Shown in pieces: positions 1 through 5,633 of a stretch of 8,285 nucleotides of DNA (positions within the stretch are counted from its first letter, which is position 1; every line of letters begins with the position of its first letter). A program made the translations under genes and the position numbers. Under the pieces are notes generated by a model. It made no database searches. It worked only from the letters and a program-made list of their open reading frames with translations, and was not told the origin of the DNA. Source of the DNA: an uncultured Woeseiaceae bacterium (GTDB taxonomy: Bacteria; Pseudomonadota; Gammaproteobacteria; Woeseiales; Woeseiaceae); NCBI GenBank assembly GCA_947259435.1, contig CAMYMP010000360.1, positions 1-8,285 on the forward strand, given 5' to 3'.

Positions 1-2
1 CT

Positions 3-329
3 GAAGACTTGCAGGCAGGGTTCGGCCGCATCCTCGTGTTCGCCGTGATCCTGTCAATTGGCGGATTGCTCGGATGGGGTATTTCCAAGCTTGTGCGACT
101 GTCGATCCTTAGCGGCATGGACAGACTGGCGGGCACCGTTTTCGGCGCATTGCGCGGCATCCTGCTGGCCGCAGTATTTGTGCTCGGTGGCCAGTTTGCC
201 GGATTCGACAACGACAATTGGTGGCAGCGGTCGATTCTTATCCCGCGTCTCGAAGTCGTTGCAGACTGGATCAAGGTCATGGCACCGCAGGGATATGAAC
301 TGATCATGCCGGACGAGGTTACAATCTGA
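3..329 (+). CDS. cvpA: CvpA family inner-membrane protein, C-terminal part (5' end outside window)
   Basis: The reading frame is open from the first bases of the window, so only the last 108 or so residues are visible; the start lies upstream. The piece has two hydrophobic helices (roughly residues 9-25 and 43-60 of the visible part) separated by a conserved block with LSGMDRLAGTVFGALRG. It ends with a W-x-x-S-x-LIP stretch; both blocks align well with the C-terminal half of E. coli CvpA. CvpA is a small multi-pass inner-membrane protein first named for colicin V production and later linked to envelope homeostasis; its biochemical role is not settled. It sits 3 bp before purF, the classic cvpA-purF arrangement of gammaproteobacteria, so the two are almost certainly co-transcribed. 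The identification rests on both sequence and context. Confidence 0.9.
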   Translation, partial: EDLQAGFGRILVFAVILSIGGLLGWGISKLVRLSILSGMDRLAGTVFGALRGILLAAVFVLGGQFAGFDNDNWWQRSILIPRLEVVADWIKVMAPQGYELIMPDEVTI

Positions 330-332
330 GCT

Positions 333-1874
333 ATGTGTGGTGTCGTCGGAATTGTGAGTCAACGGCCGGTCAACCAGGCCATTTATGATGCGCTGACGGT
401 GCTTCAGCATCGCGGTCAGGATGCGGCCGGTATCGTCACCTGGGGCGAGGACGGGCTTCGCCAGCGTAAGAGCAATGGGCTGGTGCGTGACGTGTTCCGC
501 CAACGACATATGTTGCGTCTGACGGGTAACGTCGGCATTGGACACATTCGCTATCCGACAGCAGGTGGTTCGCGTGCCGCCGAGGCGCAGCCGTTCTACG
601 TGAACTCCCCCTATGGTATCTGCCTTGGACACAACGGCAATCTGACGAACTACGACGAACTCCTGGAAATGCTGACCCGAGAGGATCGCCGGCATCTCAA
701 TACCGGGTCCGATTCGGAAGTGCTGCTGAACGTTTTCGCGCATGAACTACAGACACGAGCCAATGGGCGGCCAACATCGGAGCAGATATTCGACGCAGTC
801 GAGGCAGTGCATCGACGCTGCAGGGGCGGCTATGCGGTTGTTGCGCTGATCGTCGGCATTGGCGTCGTGGCATTTCGGGATCCACATGGCATACGCCCAC
901 TTGTACTTGGCGAACGGCAGGTTGGCGATAGCACCGACTACATGGTGGCCTCAGAAAGCGTATCGCTGGATGTCCTGCAGTTTCAGCGCCTGCGCGACGT
1001 GCAGCCGGGCGAAACGATCTTCATCGAGAACAAGGGCGTCCTGCACAGCCGCAGGTATCGCGGCGAAGTGCGTCACACTCCGTGTATTTTCGAGTTCGTA
1101 TATTTCGCGCGGCCGGACTCGATCATGGATGACCTGTCGGTTTACAAAGCACGGCTGCGTATGGGTGAGCAGCTTGCCGGAAAAATTGTGCGCGACTTTC
1201 CGCGACACGATATTGACGTGGTTATTCCGATACCGGATACGAGCCGCACATCGGCTGTGCAGGTCGCCTATCACCTCGGTGTCAAATATCGCGAAGGCTT
1301 CATCAAAAACCGCTACATCGGACGCACGTTCATCATGCCGGGTCAGGCCGAGCGAGCGAAATCGGTGCGCCACAAGCTCAACGCCATTGACCTCGAATTC
1401 CGCGGCAAGAACGTACTGCTCGTGGATGATTCGATCGTGCGAGGGACCACGTCGCGGCAGATCATCAAGCTCGCGCGGGAAGCGGGAGCGCGCCGGGTCT
1501 ACTTCGCATCCGCAGCGCCGCCGGTCCGTTACCCAAACGTCTATGGTATCGATATGCCCGCTGCGGCCGAATTGATTGCGAACGGACGCTCGGTCGAAGA
1601 GATCGAGAAACTGATTGGCGCCGACCGGCTCATCTATCAGGATCTGCACGGGCTGATACGATCGGTGCGACACGGCAATTCATCGATTTCGGAGTTTGAT
1701 ACTTCGTGCTTCTCCGGCGAATATGTCACCGGTGACGTCACTGATGAATACCTGCATGAAATCGAGCAGCGCAGAAACGACGCGGCCAAGCAACGGCGCA
1801 AGGCCAAACGCAAGGGTCTGGCCGCTATGGATACGCCTGATGCCGAAAGTAAGGGTGCTGCGGTCGGCATGTAG
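333..1874 (+). CDS. purF: Amidophosphoribosyltransferase (glutamine PRPP amidotransferase)
   Basis: PurF catalyses the first committed step of de novo purine synthesis in the cytoplasm, making 5-phosphoribosylamine from PRPP and glutamine. The protein is 513 residues (E. coli: 505). It opens with MCGVVG, so removal of Met exposes Cys2 as the N-terminal nucleophile of the glutaminase domain, with no propeptide, as in the E. coli type. Further glutaminase motifs are QHRGQD (25-30), RYPTAG (73-78), NGNLTN (101-106) and the GSDSE block. The phosphoribosyltransferase domain carries the PRPP loop [14 protein letters not shown] (361-374) and then YGIDMP. The last 30 or so residues are lysine- and arginine-rich and poorly conserved, as is usual. 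The ATG follows the cvpA stop by 3 bp with only a weak GAG upstream, suggesting translational coupling to cvpA. All recognisable catalytic motifs are present. Confidence 0.97.
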   Translation: MCGVVGIVSQRPVNQAIYDALTVLQHRGQDAAGIVTWGEDGLRQRKSNGLVRDVFRQRHMLRLTGNVGIGHIRYPTAGGSRAAEAQPFYVNSPYGICLGHNGNLTNYDELLEMLTREDRRHLNTGSDSEVLLNVFAHELQTRANGRPTSEQIFDAVEAVHRRCRGGYAVVALIVGIGVVAFRDPHGIRPLVLGERQVGDSTDYMVASESVSLDVLQFQRLRDVQPGETIFIENKGVLHSRRYRGEVRHTPCIFEFVYFARPDSIMDDLSVYKARLRMGEQLAGKIVRDFPRHDIDVVIPIPDTSRTSAVQVAYHLGVKYREGFIKNRYIGRTFIMPGQAERAKSVRHKLNAIDLEFRGKNVLLVDDSIVRGTTSRQIIKLAREAGARRVYFASAAPPVRYPNVYGIDMPAAAELIANGRSVEEIEKLIGADRLIYQDLHGLIRSVRHGNSSISEFDTSCFSGEYVTGDVTDEYLHEIEQRRNDAAKQRRKAKRKGLAAMDTPDAESKGAAVGM

Positions 1875-1901
1875 CGCCGTGTCCTTCGTGGGCACAACCC
1901 A

Positions 1902-3038
1902 ATGAGCATCAAGATGATGATCATTGACGGTCAGGCGGAGTTTCGCAGCCTTCTGATGCACCACGTCACGACCCACTGGCCGGACGCAATCATCTCAGCC
2001 TACGATCCCGTCGAAGCGGGCTACCTGCCGGATGAATTCTCGGGTGCGGGCAACGATATCGTTTTGCTGGGCAGCGAAGTCGGCGACCGCGACGGATTGA
2101 CCGTGCTCAGGCAGTTCTGCAAGACGCCGGGATTCCCTGCTGTCGCTTATTTTGGCCAGCGTAAGGAAGAGGCCGCGGCCCTGAAAGCCGGCGCGAGTGT
2201 CTTCATCGAGCGCGACCGGATTCGACATGACGCGATCACCGTCAAGCTGAGCGACATACTGGTCTCGCGGCGCCGGGTGTCGGCTACGGGTTCGCTGTTC
2301 GTCGGCGATCTGAGAACCGGCATCGAACCACTGATTCGCGGCTATCGATTCATCGAGAAACTGGGTGCAACCGCCCATTCGGCGATTTACCTGGCGGAAA
2401 GGGAGTCGACCAAGGTCAAGGTCGTCCTCAAGGTGCTGCAACACGTGCCGGATGTGTCCGACAGCATCGGCGCATTTGACCGTTTTCTGCAGGAATACGA
2501 ATTCATCGCAATGGAATACGTCGATGCAGGGGATCTCAAACGGCGAATTGCGGCTGGAATTACCGAGCCTGACGCCGTTCGTTATCTAAAGCAGATTGCC
2601 AGTGCGCTGGCCGAGATTCATGGCGTCGGTATCCTGCACCGCGACCTCAAACCCGGCAACATCATGCTGCGCAGCGACGATTCGATCGCCCTGATCGATT
2701 TCGGCTTGGCGAAGCGCATGCGATTGCGCATGGAACTTACGGACGAGGGCGAGATTTTCGGCACGCCGTATTACATGAGTCCGGAGCAGGGTCACGGCAA
2801 CGGAGTCGACCATCGCAGCGACATCTATAGCCTCGGCGTAATCTTCTACGAAATGCTAACCGGGCAGAAGCCGTACCGGGCCGACACCGCGATGGGCATC
2901 ATCTACCTGCATGGGCAGGCGCCGATTCCGCTGTTGTCGCCGCGCCTCTCCAAATACCAGGTCTTGATCAACATGATGTTGGCCAAAGACCCGGATAATC
3001 GCCTGCAATCCGCAGCCGAGGTCGAGGAATGGCTGTAG
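1902..3038 (+). CDS. Pseudo-receiver domain fused to a Ser/Thr protein kinase-like domain, probably degenerate
   Basis: This 378-residue protein has two parts. Residues 3-120 look like a response-regulator receiver fold (MIIDGQ, then DIVLLG, DGLTVLRQF, LKAGASVFIE), but the phosphoacceptor position is Gly57, the second acidic residue is missing (IDG) and the usual Lys is Glu103. Residues 148-378 form an Hanks-type kinase domain. Lys177 (beta3), Glu198 (alphaC), HRDLKPGN (246-253), DFG (266-268), GTPYYMSPE (287-295) and D307 are in place. The glycine loop keeps only its first Gly (155-161, GATAHSA). QEYE (197-200) runs straight into FIAMEY (201-206), so about 20-25 residues of alphaC-beta4, with the usual HPN-like motif, are missing in frame. 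No transmembrane segment is seen. The gene starts 27 bp after purF without a clear ribosome site; ATG at 1914 or 1917 is a possible alternative. It overlaps miaE by 10 bp. It could be a pseudokinase, a scaffold or a decaying gene. Confidence 0.85.
   Translation: MSIKMMIIDGQAEFRSLLMHHVTTHWPDAIISAYDPVEAGYLPDEFSGAGNDIVLLGSEVGDRDGLTVLRQFCKTPGFPAVAYFGQRKEEAAALKAGASVFIERDRIRHDAITVKLSDILVSRRRVSATGSLFVGDLRTGIEPLIRGYRFIEKLGATAHSAIYLAERESTKVKVVLKVLQHVPDVSDSIGAFDRFLQEYEFIAMEYVDAGDLKRRIAAGITEPDAVRYLKQIASALAEIHGVGILHRDLKPGNIMLRSDDSIALIDFGLAKRMRLRMELTDEGEIFGTPYYMSPEQGHGNGVDHRSDIYSLGVIFYEMLTGQKPYRADTAMGIIYLHGQAPIPLLSPRLSKYQVLINMMLAKDPDNRLQSAAEVEEWL
3018..3021 (+). promoter_or_regulatory. Ribosome binding site for miaE inside the kinase gene
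   Basis: GAGG lies 7 bases before the ATG at 3029, within the last codons of the kinase gene. It supports 3029 as the miaE start and coupled translation of the two overlapping genes. Confidence 0.6.
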
Positions 3039-3643
3039 TTCCCGCAGCAATATCGGCCTTCCTCAAGACCGCGACACCGGCAGAATGGGTCGCCGAGGCG
3101 AGTCAGCGTGTGCCCGAGATGCTCCTCGATCACGCAAACTGCGAGCTCAAAGCGGCCTCGACAGCGCTCGGTTTCCTGTACCGCTACCCGGACAGAACAA
3201 GGCTGGCACAGCGCATGTCCCGGCTCGCGCGCGAAGAGCTGCGCCATTTCGAGCAGGTCAGATCGATCATGGAAGATATGGGTATCGCGTTCGAGCGCCT
3301 GAGCGCATCACGCTATGCAGCCGGATTGCGTGATGCCGTGCGCGACGAAGAGCCGCATAAATTACTCGATCTGTTACTCGTCGGTGCGCTGATCGAAGCG
3401 CGATCGTGCGAGCGATTTGCCGCGGTTGCGCCGCACCTGCCGGAGCCGCTTGGCAAATTCTACGGCGGCCTTCTCGCTTCGGAGGCGCGCCACTTCGACC
3501 ATTACATTAGCTTTGCAAAGACAGAGTGCGGCATCGCCGGCGATGAGATCGACGCCCGGCATGGAGCACTTAAGCCCATCGCAGCGGCCCTGGTGTCAGA
3601 GGCGGACCCGCAGTTTCGCTTTCACTCAGCCGCACACGTATAG
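3029..3643 (+). CDS. miaE: tRNA-(ms2io6A)-hydroxylase
   Basis: MiaE is a non-haem diiron monooxygenase that hydroxylates the isopentenyl side chain of 2-methylthio-N6-isopentenyladenosine at position 37 of tRNAs reading UNN codons. The 204-residue protein matches the Pseudomonas-type MiaE in length and motifs. The ferritin-like four-helix bundle supplies Glu39 (DHANCELKAAS), Glu70/His73 (EELRH), Glu123 (GALIEARSCERF) and Glu152/His155 (SEARH), which together give the complete diiron ligand set. The C-terminal FRFHSA motif is also typical. The start overlaps the kinase stop by 10 bp and has a good ribosome site. The 3' end overlaps the convergent lpxH by 22 bp. None of the four tRNAs in this window (Pro, Arg, His, Lys) has A36, so they are not expected substrates; the proximity to tRNA genes is probably incidental. 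Confidence 0.93.
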   Translation: MAVVPAAISAFLKTATPAEWVAEASQRVPEMLLDHANCELKAASTALGFLYRYPDRTRLAQRMSRLAREELRHFEQVRSIMEDMGIAFERLSASRYAAGLRDAVRDEEPHKLLDLLLVGALIEARSCERFAAVAPHLPEPLGKFYGGLLASEARHFDHYISFAKTECGIAGDEIDARHGALKPIAAALVSEADPQFRFHSAAHV

Positions 3644-4365
3644 GAACCACACGATCTCTCGAGCTTCGGTCCACGGCTGTCCCAGCGAACGACGCTTCCC
3701 TGCTTGTACCAGTCACCGAGCACGATGCGCTGCGCCTTGCGGTTGCCGAGATCAACCTCATGCACTGCCGGCCGATGCGTGTGGCCGTGGAGCAAAATGT
3801 CAACGTTGTTCTTGCGAATGACCTCAACAACGGCTTGCTGGTTTACGTCCACAATCTCCATGCTGAGGTTGAGGGTCTGCTCAAGGCTCTGCCGACGCGC
3901 CTCCGCAGCCATGCGCAGCCTGTCTTTGAGCGGCTTGGCCAGCATCTTGGCCTGCCATTCCGGGTCACGAGTCATTTTGCGGATCTTTTGATACTGCACA
4001 TCATCGGTGCACAGTTTGTCGCCGTGACTCAGCAGGACCGTGCGTCCATACATCCGCGTTTTGTGCGGGTCCTTGAGAATCTTGACGCCGGTTTCGTTAG
4101 CGAATTCGCGGCCGATCATGAAGTCGCGATTGCCGTGCATGAAATACACCGGAATGCCGCGGTCGACGACCTTTCGCAGCGCGCGCTTGATCGTGAAGTA
4201 ATGCGCATTGGGATCATCGTCACCAACCCAGGCTTCGAACAAATTGCCGAGGATGTAGAGATCGTCAGCCTCGGTCGCGTCGGTTTTGAGAAACTCGAGG
4301 AGCTGCGCCGCGATATCGGGGCGTTCGGCCTCAAGATGAAGATCGGAGATGAACAGCGTCGTCAT
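3622..4365 (-). CDS. lpxH: UDP-2,3-diacylglucosamine diphosphatase (LpxH), with Asn at the bridging metal site
   Basis: LpxH hydrolyses UDP-2,3-diacylglucosamine to lipid X and UMP at the inner face of the cytoplasmic membrane, an essential lipid A step. The 247-residue protein aligns with E. coli LpxH from end to end. It has SDLHL (Asp8, His10), LFEAWVGDDDPN (42-53), HGNRDF (77-82, Asn79), LSHGDKLCTDD (112-122, His114), the DVNQ block (173-176) and HGHTHRP (193-199, His195 and His197). The exception is residue 41: the family has GDLFE, with Asp bridging both Mn ions, but here it reads GNLFE, codon AAT at 4245-4243. One transition from GAT would explain it. The gene starts 6 bp after the cyclophilin stop, a pairing also seen in pseudomonads, and is probably co-transcribed. 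The family assignment is secure; activity is uncertain because of Asn41. Confidence 0.93.
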   Translation of the reverse strand: MTTLFISDLHLEAERPDIAAQLLEFLKTDATEADDLYILGNLFEAWVGDDDPNAHYFTIKRALRKVVDRGIPVYFMHGNRDFMIGREFANETGVKILKDPHKTRMYGRTVLLSHGDKLCTDDVQYQKIRKMTRDPEWQAKMLAKPLKDRLRMAAEARRQSLEQTLNLSMEIVDVNQQAVVEVIRKNNVDILLHGHTHRPAVHEVDLGNRKAQRIVLGDWYKQGSVVRWDSRGPKLERSCGSYTCAAE

Positions 4366-4371
4366 ACCTGA

Positions 4372-4959
4372 TTACTCAAACGTATAACGCGACATTTTCT
4401 TGATGACGATAGGCACGACCGGTACATCCGACTTGAGCTTGCCTTGCGATCCAGTCTTCACCGCCACGATTTTGTCGACAACTTCCATGCCCTGAATGAC
4501 AAATCCGAAGACCGTGTAGCCCCATTTTCCACCGCTCATGTTCTTGCTCGGATCGAGGCGGCTGTTGTCGGCGACATTAATGAAAAACTGCGAGTTTGCC
4601 GAATGTGGGTCCCCGGTCCGCGCCATGGCGATCGTGCCGCGGAGGTTGCTCATGCCGTTGCCCGATTCGTTCGGGATCGTGTCGTCTGTCTCCTTGAGCT
4701 TGAGGCCGGGCGTATAGGCTCCAGACTGGGCCATGAAACCGGGAATGACGCGGTGAAAGATCAGCCCGTCATAGAAGCCGCTGTCGACGAGCTCGAGAAA
4801 ATGGCCGACTGTCAGCGGCGCCTGCTTGCCGTCCAGTTCCAGGACGATCGTGCCCTCGGTCGTGACGATCTCGACGTAAGGATGCGCCGGGACCTTGTCG
4901 GCACCGAATGCCAACGGGGAGGAGAGCCCCAGAAACAGGGCCAACATCGTTATTCTCAT
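4372..4959 (-). CDS. Cyclophilin-type peptidyl-prolyl cis-trans isomerase, exported
   Basis: This enzyme catalyses cis-trans isomerisation of proline peptide bonds. From the ATG at 4959 it is 195 residues. A signal peptide covers residues 1-19 (MRITM, a hydrophobic core, then LAFG before ADK), so the mature protein should be periplasmic, as with PpiA. The cyclophilin core shows FHRVIPGFMAQSG (68-80, catalytic Arg70), GTIAMART (108-115) and NSQFFIN (122-128), followed by a VFG segment near the C-terminus. I chose 4959 because GAGG lies 5 bases upstream and the signal peptide begins there. An in-frame ATG 27 codons earlier (5040) would bury the signal peptide and has no such support. The gene lies 6 bp upstream of lpxH in the same direction. 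PpiA and PpiB are hard to tell apart by sequence alone, hence no gene symbol. Confidence 0.92.
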   Translation of the reverse strand: MRITMLALFLGLSSPLAFGADKVPAHPYVEIVTTEGTIVLELDGKQAPLTVGHFLELVDSGFYDGLIFHRVIPGFMAQSGAYTPGLKLKETDDTIPNESGNGMSNLRGTIAMARTGDPHSANSQFFINVADNSRLDPSKNMSGGKWGYTVFGFVIQGMEVVDKIVAVKTGSQGKLKSDVPVVPIVIKKMSRYTFE

Positions 4960-5077
4960 GACTGCCTCAAGCGATTGGGGGCACTTACAGAGTCGAAGAT
5001 ACCAAAGAAAGCCGGCAGGCTGCCATGCGGCCGATTCCACTTCTGCCGGACCCCACTGTCCCAGGCGACCTGTGTCG

Positions 5078-5106
5078 TTGACTGGTCAGGACCTCGGCCG
5101 TATGAT
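5078..5106 (+). promoter_or_regulatory. Sigma70-type promoter of the Pro-Arg-His tRNA cluster
   Basis: TTGACT (5078-5083) and TATGAT (5101-5106) are separated by exactly 17 bases, each matching the consensus in five of six positions. The GC-rich discriminator CGTGCCCC follows, as in stringently controlled stable-RNA promoters. Transcription would start near 5113, leaving a leader of about 50 nt before tRNA-Pro. The region 4960-5163 holds no gene that I can support. Confidence 0.75.
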
Positions 5107-5163
5107 CGTGCCCCCGCGAGGTCCGGCCCCGGCTGGCTCAGCGTGTGGCAGAATATCTGGCAT

Positions 5164-5237
5164 CGGGGCATGGCGCAGTCTGGTAGCGCATCTGCTTTGG
5201 GAGCAGAGGGTCGGCGGTTCGAATCCGTCTGCCCCGA
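5164..5237 (+). tRNA. tRNA-Pro (anticodon UGG)
   Basis: Acceptor CGGGGCA (5164-5170) pairs with TGCCCCG (5230-5236), followed by discriminator A5237. The C1-G72 pair is the bacterial tRNA-Pro hallmark. The D arm has GCGC/GCGC. The anticodon stem TCTGC/GCAGA encloses TTTGGGA with TGG at 5198-5200. The T arm is GGCGG-TTCGAAT-CCGTC with one G-T pair. The DNA after the discriminator is CCC rather than CCA, so the CCA end is not fully encoded, unlike the other three tRNAs here. It is the first gene of the cluster. Confidence 0.96.
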
Positions 5238-5238
5238 C

Positions 5239-5270
5239 CCTGCCCCGACCAGGATTCTGGCTCAGGCAGG
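5239..5270 (+). other. Two-tier hairpin between tRNA-Pro and tRNA-Arg
   Basis: CCTGCC (5239-5244) pairs with GGCAGG (5265-5270). Inside it, CCAG (5249-5252) pairs with CTGG (5257-5260) around the loop GATT, with a symmetrical 4 x 4 internal loop between the two stems. It would form in the primary transcript and might guide processing between the two tRNAs. It has no uridine run, so it is not a normal terminator. The role is inferred. Confidence 0.45.
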
Positions 5271-5285
5271 ATTGTCGTCTTGAAC

Positions 5286-5362
5286 GCGCCCGTAGCTCAA
5301 CCGGATAGAGCACCTGCCTTCTAAGCAGGATGTTGCAGGTTCGAGTCCTGCCGGGCGCGCCA
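5286..5362 (+). tRNA. tRNA-Arg (anticodon UCU)
   Basis: The 77-nt gene has acceptor GCGCCCG (5286-5292) pairing with CGGGCGC (5352-5358), discriminator G5359 and encoded CCA (5360-5362). The D arm is GCTC/GAGC. The anticodon stem CCTGC/GCAGG encloses CTTCTAA with TCT at 5320-5322, reading AGA and probably AGG. The T arm is GCAGG-TTCGAGT-CCTGC. It has no promoter of its own in the 48-bp spacer, so it is probably processed from the Pro-Arg-His transcript. Confidence 0.97.
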
Positions 5363-5399
5363 TTACGCAGGTCGGAGTAAAATAGGAAATACGTTCAAT

Positions 5400-5476
5400 G
5401 GTGGGCGTAGCTCAGTTGGTAGAGCCCCGGGTTGTGATCCCGGTCGTCGTGGGTTCGAGTCCCATCGTCCACCCCA
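5400..5476 (+). tRNA. tRNA-His (anticodon GUG)
   Basis: The extra G at position -1 (5400) faces C73 (5473), the identity element of tRNA-His. Acceptor GTGGGCG (5401-5407) pairs with CGTCCAC (5466-5472) through one G-T, followed by C5473 and encoded CCA (5474-5476). The anticodon stem CCGGG/CCCGG encloses TTGTGAT with GTG at 5434-5436. It is the third gene of the cluster, 37 bp after tRNA-Arg. Its 3' end from 5451 and the following five bases are duplicated exactly at 5601-5631. Confidence 0.97.
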
Positions 5477-5481
5477 ATTTC
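5451..5481 (+). repeat. 31-bp direct repeat, copy 1 (3' end of tRNA-His plus flank), att-like
   Basis: This stretch starts at GGGTTCGAGT in the T arm, covers the acceptor and CCA, and ends with AATTTC after the gene. It is identical to 5601-5631. Because the identity runs beyond the tRNA into flanking DNA, it resembles the core of an integrase attachment site rather than chance tRNA similarity. Confidence 0.7.
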
Positions 5482-5484
5482 AAG

Positions 5485-5515
5485 GTGACCAGCTTCGTTC
5501 AGCTGAAGTTGTCAC
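5485..5515 (+). other. Hairpin just downstream of tRNA-His
   Basis: GTGACCAGCTTC (5485-5496) pairs with GAAGTTGTCAC (5505-5515) with one bulged C, one G-T pair and an 8-nt loop. No T run follows, so it is not a standard intrinsic terminator, although it could still end or process the tRNA transcript. It could equally be the end of the small insert between the two repeats. Confidence 0.45.
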
Positions 5516-5533
5516 GACGAACGGGATCGATCG

Positions 5534-5626
5534 TTGGTGACCCCGGTCGGTCGCAGTTTTGGACAAAATGGTAGAGGACGCAATGCGCTCTGCTTGACTA
5601 GGGTTCGAGTCCCATCGTCCACCCCA
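5534..5626 (+). pseudogene. Degenerate tRNA-like debris, probably from tRNA-His
   Basis: Three tRNA-like pieces occur in order. Positions 5534-5553 resemble the anticodon loop, stem and variable region of tRNA-His (GTGACCCCGGTCG here, GTGATCCCGGTCG in the intact gene). TGGTAGAG at 5569-5576 resembles the second half of a D arm. Positions 5601-5626 are an exact tRNA-His 3' end with CCA. TTGGACA (5559-5565) could form a poor acceptor with 5616-5622. No anticodon arm folds between the D-like and T-like parts; instead 5571-5593 forms its own hairpin with loop AAT. I read this as a broken tRNA duplicate or recombination scar, not a working tRNA. Confidence 0.4.
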
Positions 5627-5631
5627 ATTTC
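5601..5631 (+). repeat. 31-bp direct repeat, copy 2 (duplicate tRNA-His 3' end), att-like
   Basis: This is an exact copy of 5451-5481, offset by 150 bp. It lies 2 bp from the stop codon of the minus-strand DUF4440-like gene. In integrated elements such a second 3'-end copy marks the far attachment site. Here the space between the copies is only 119 bp and holds no integrase. Confidence 0.7.
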
Positions 5632-5633
5632 TC

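Noticed and set aside
54..743. A 229-codon open frame on the minus strand
   Set aside because: It is antisense to cvpA and purF, both clearly coding on the + strand.
951..1673. Long open frames on both strands within purF (also 859-1575 on +)
   Set aside because: These are composition shadows of the GC-rich purF gene without domain signals.
3760..4371. A 203-codon open frame on the + strand
   Set aside because: It lies wholly antisense to lpxH, whose motifs are unmistakable, and shows no recognisable domain.
4960..5040. An upstream ATG extending the cyclophilin by 27 residues
   Set aside because: It would mask the signal peptide and has weaker translation signals than the ATG at 4959 with GAGG.
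4960..5080. A promoter for the cyclophilin-lpxH pair
   Set aside because: Only weak matches (for example TGTAAG as a -10) without a fitting -35 were seen, so none is called.
4444..5283. A 279-codon open frame on the + strand
   Set aside because: It is antisense to the cyclophilin and then crosses the tRNA promoter and tRNA-Pro; the end is tRNA translated as protein.
5086..5313. A minus-strand small protein with the tail-like motif GADGFEPPTLCSQ
   Set aside because: This is the antisense of tRNA-Pro, a well-known false protein pattern.
5485..5515. An intrinsic terminator for the tRNA cluster
   Set aside because: The hairpin is good but there is no T run after it, so I recorded it only as a hairpin.
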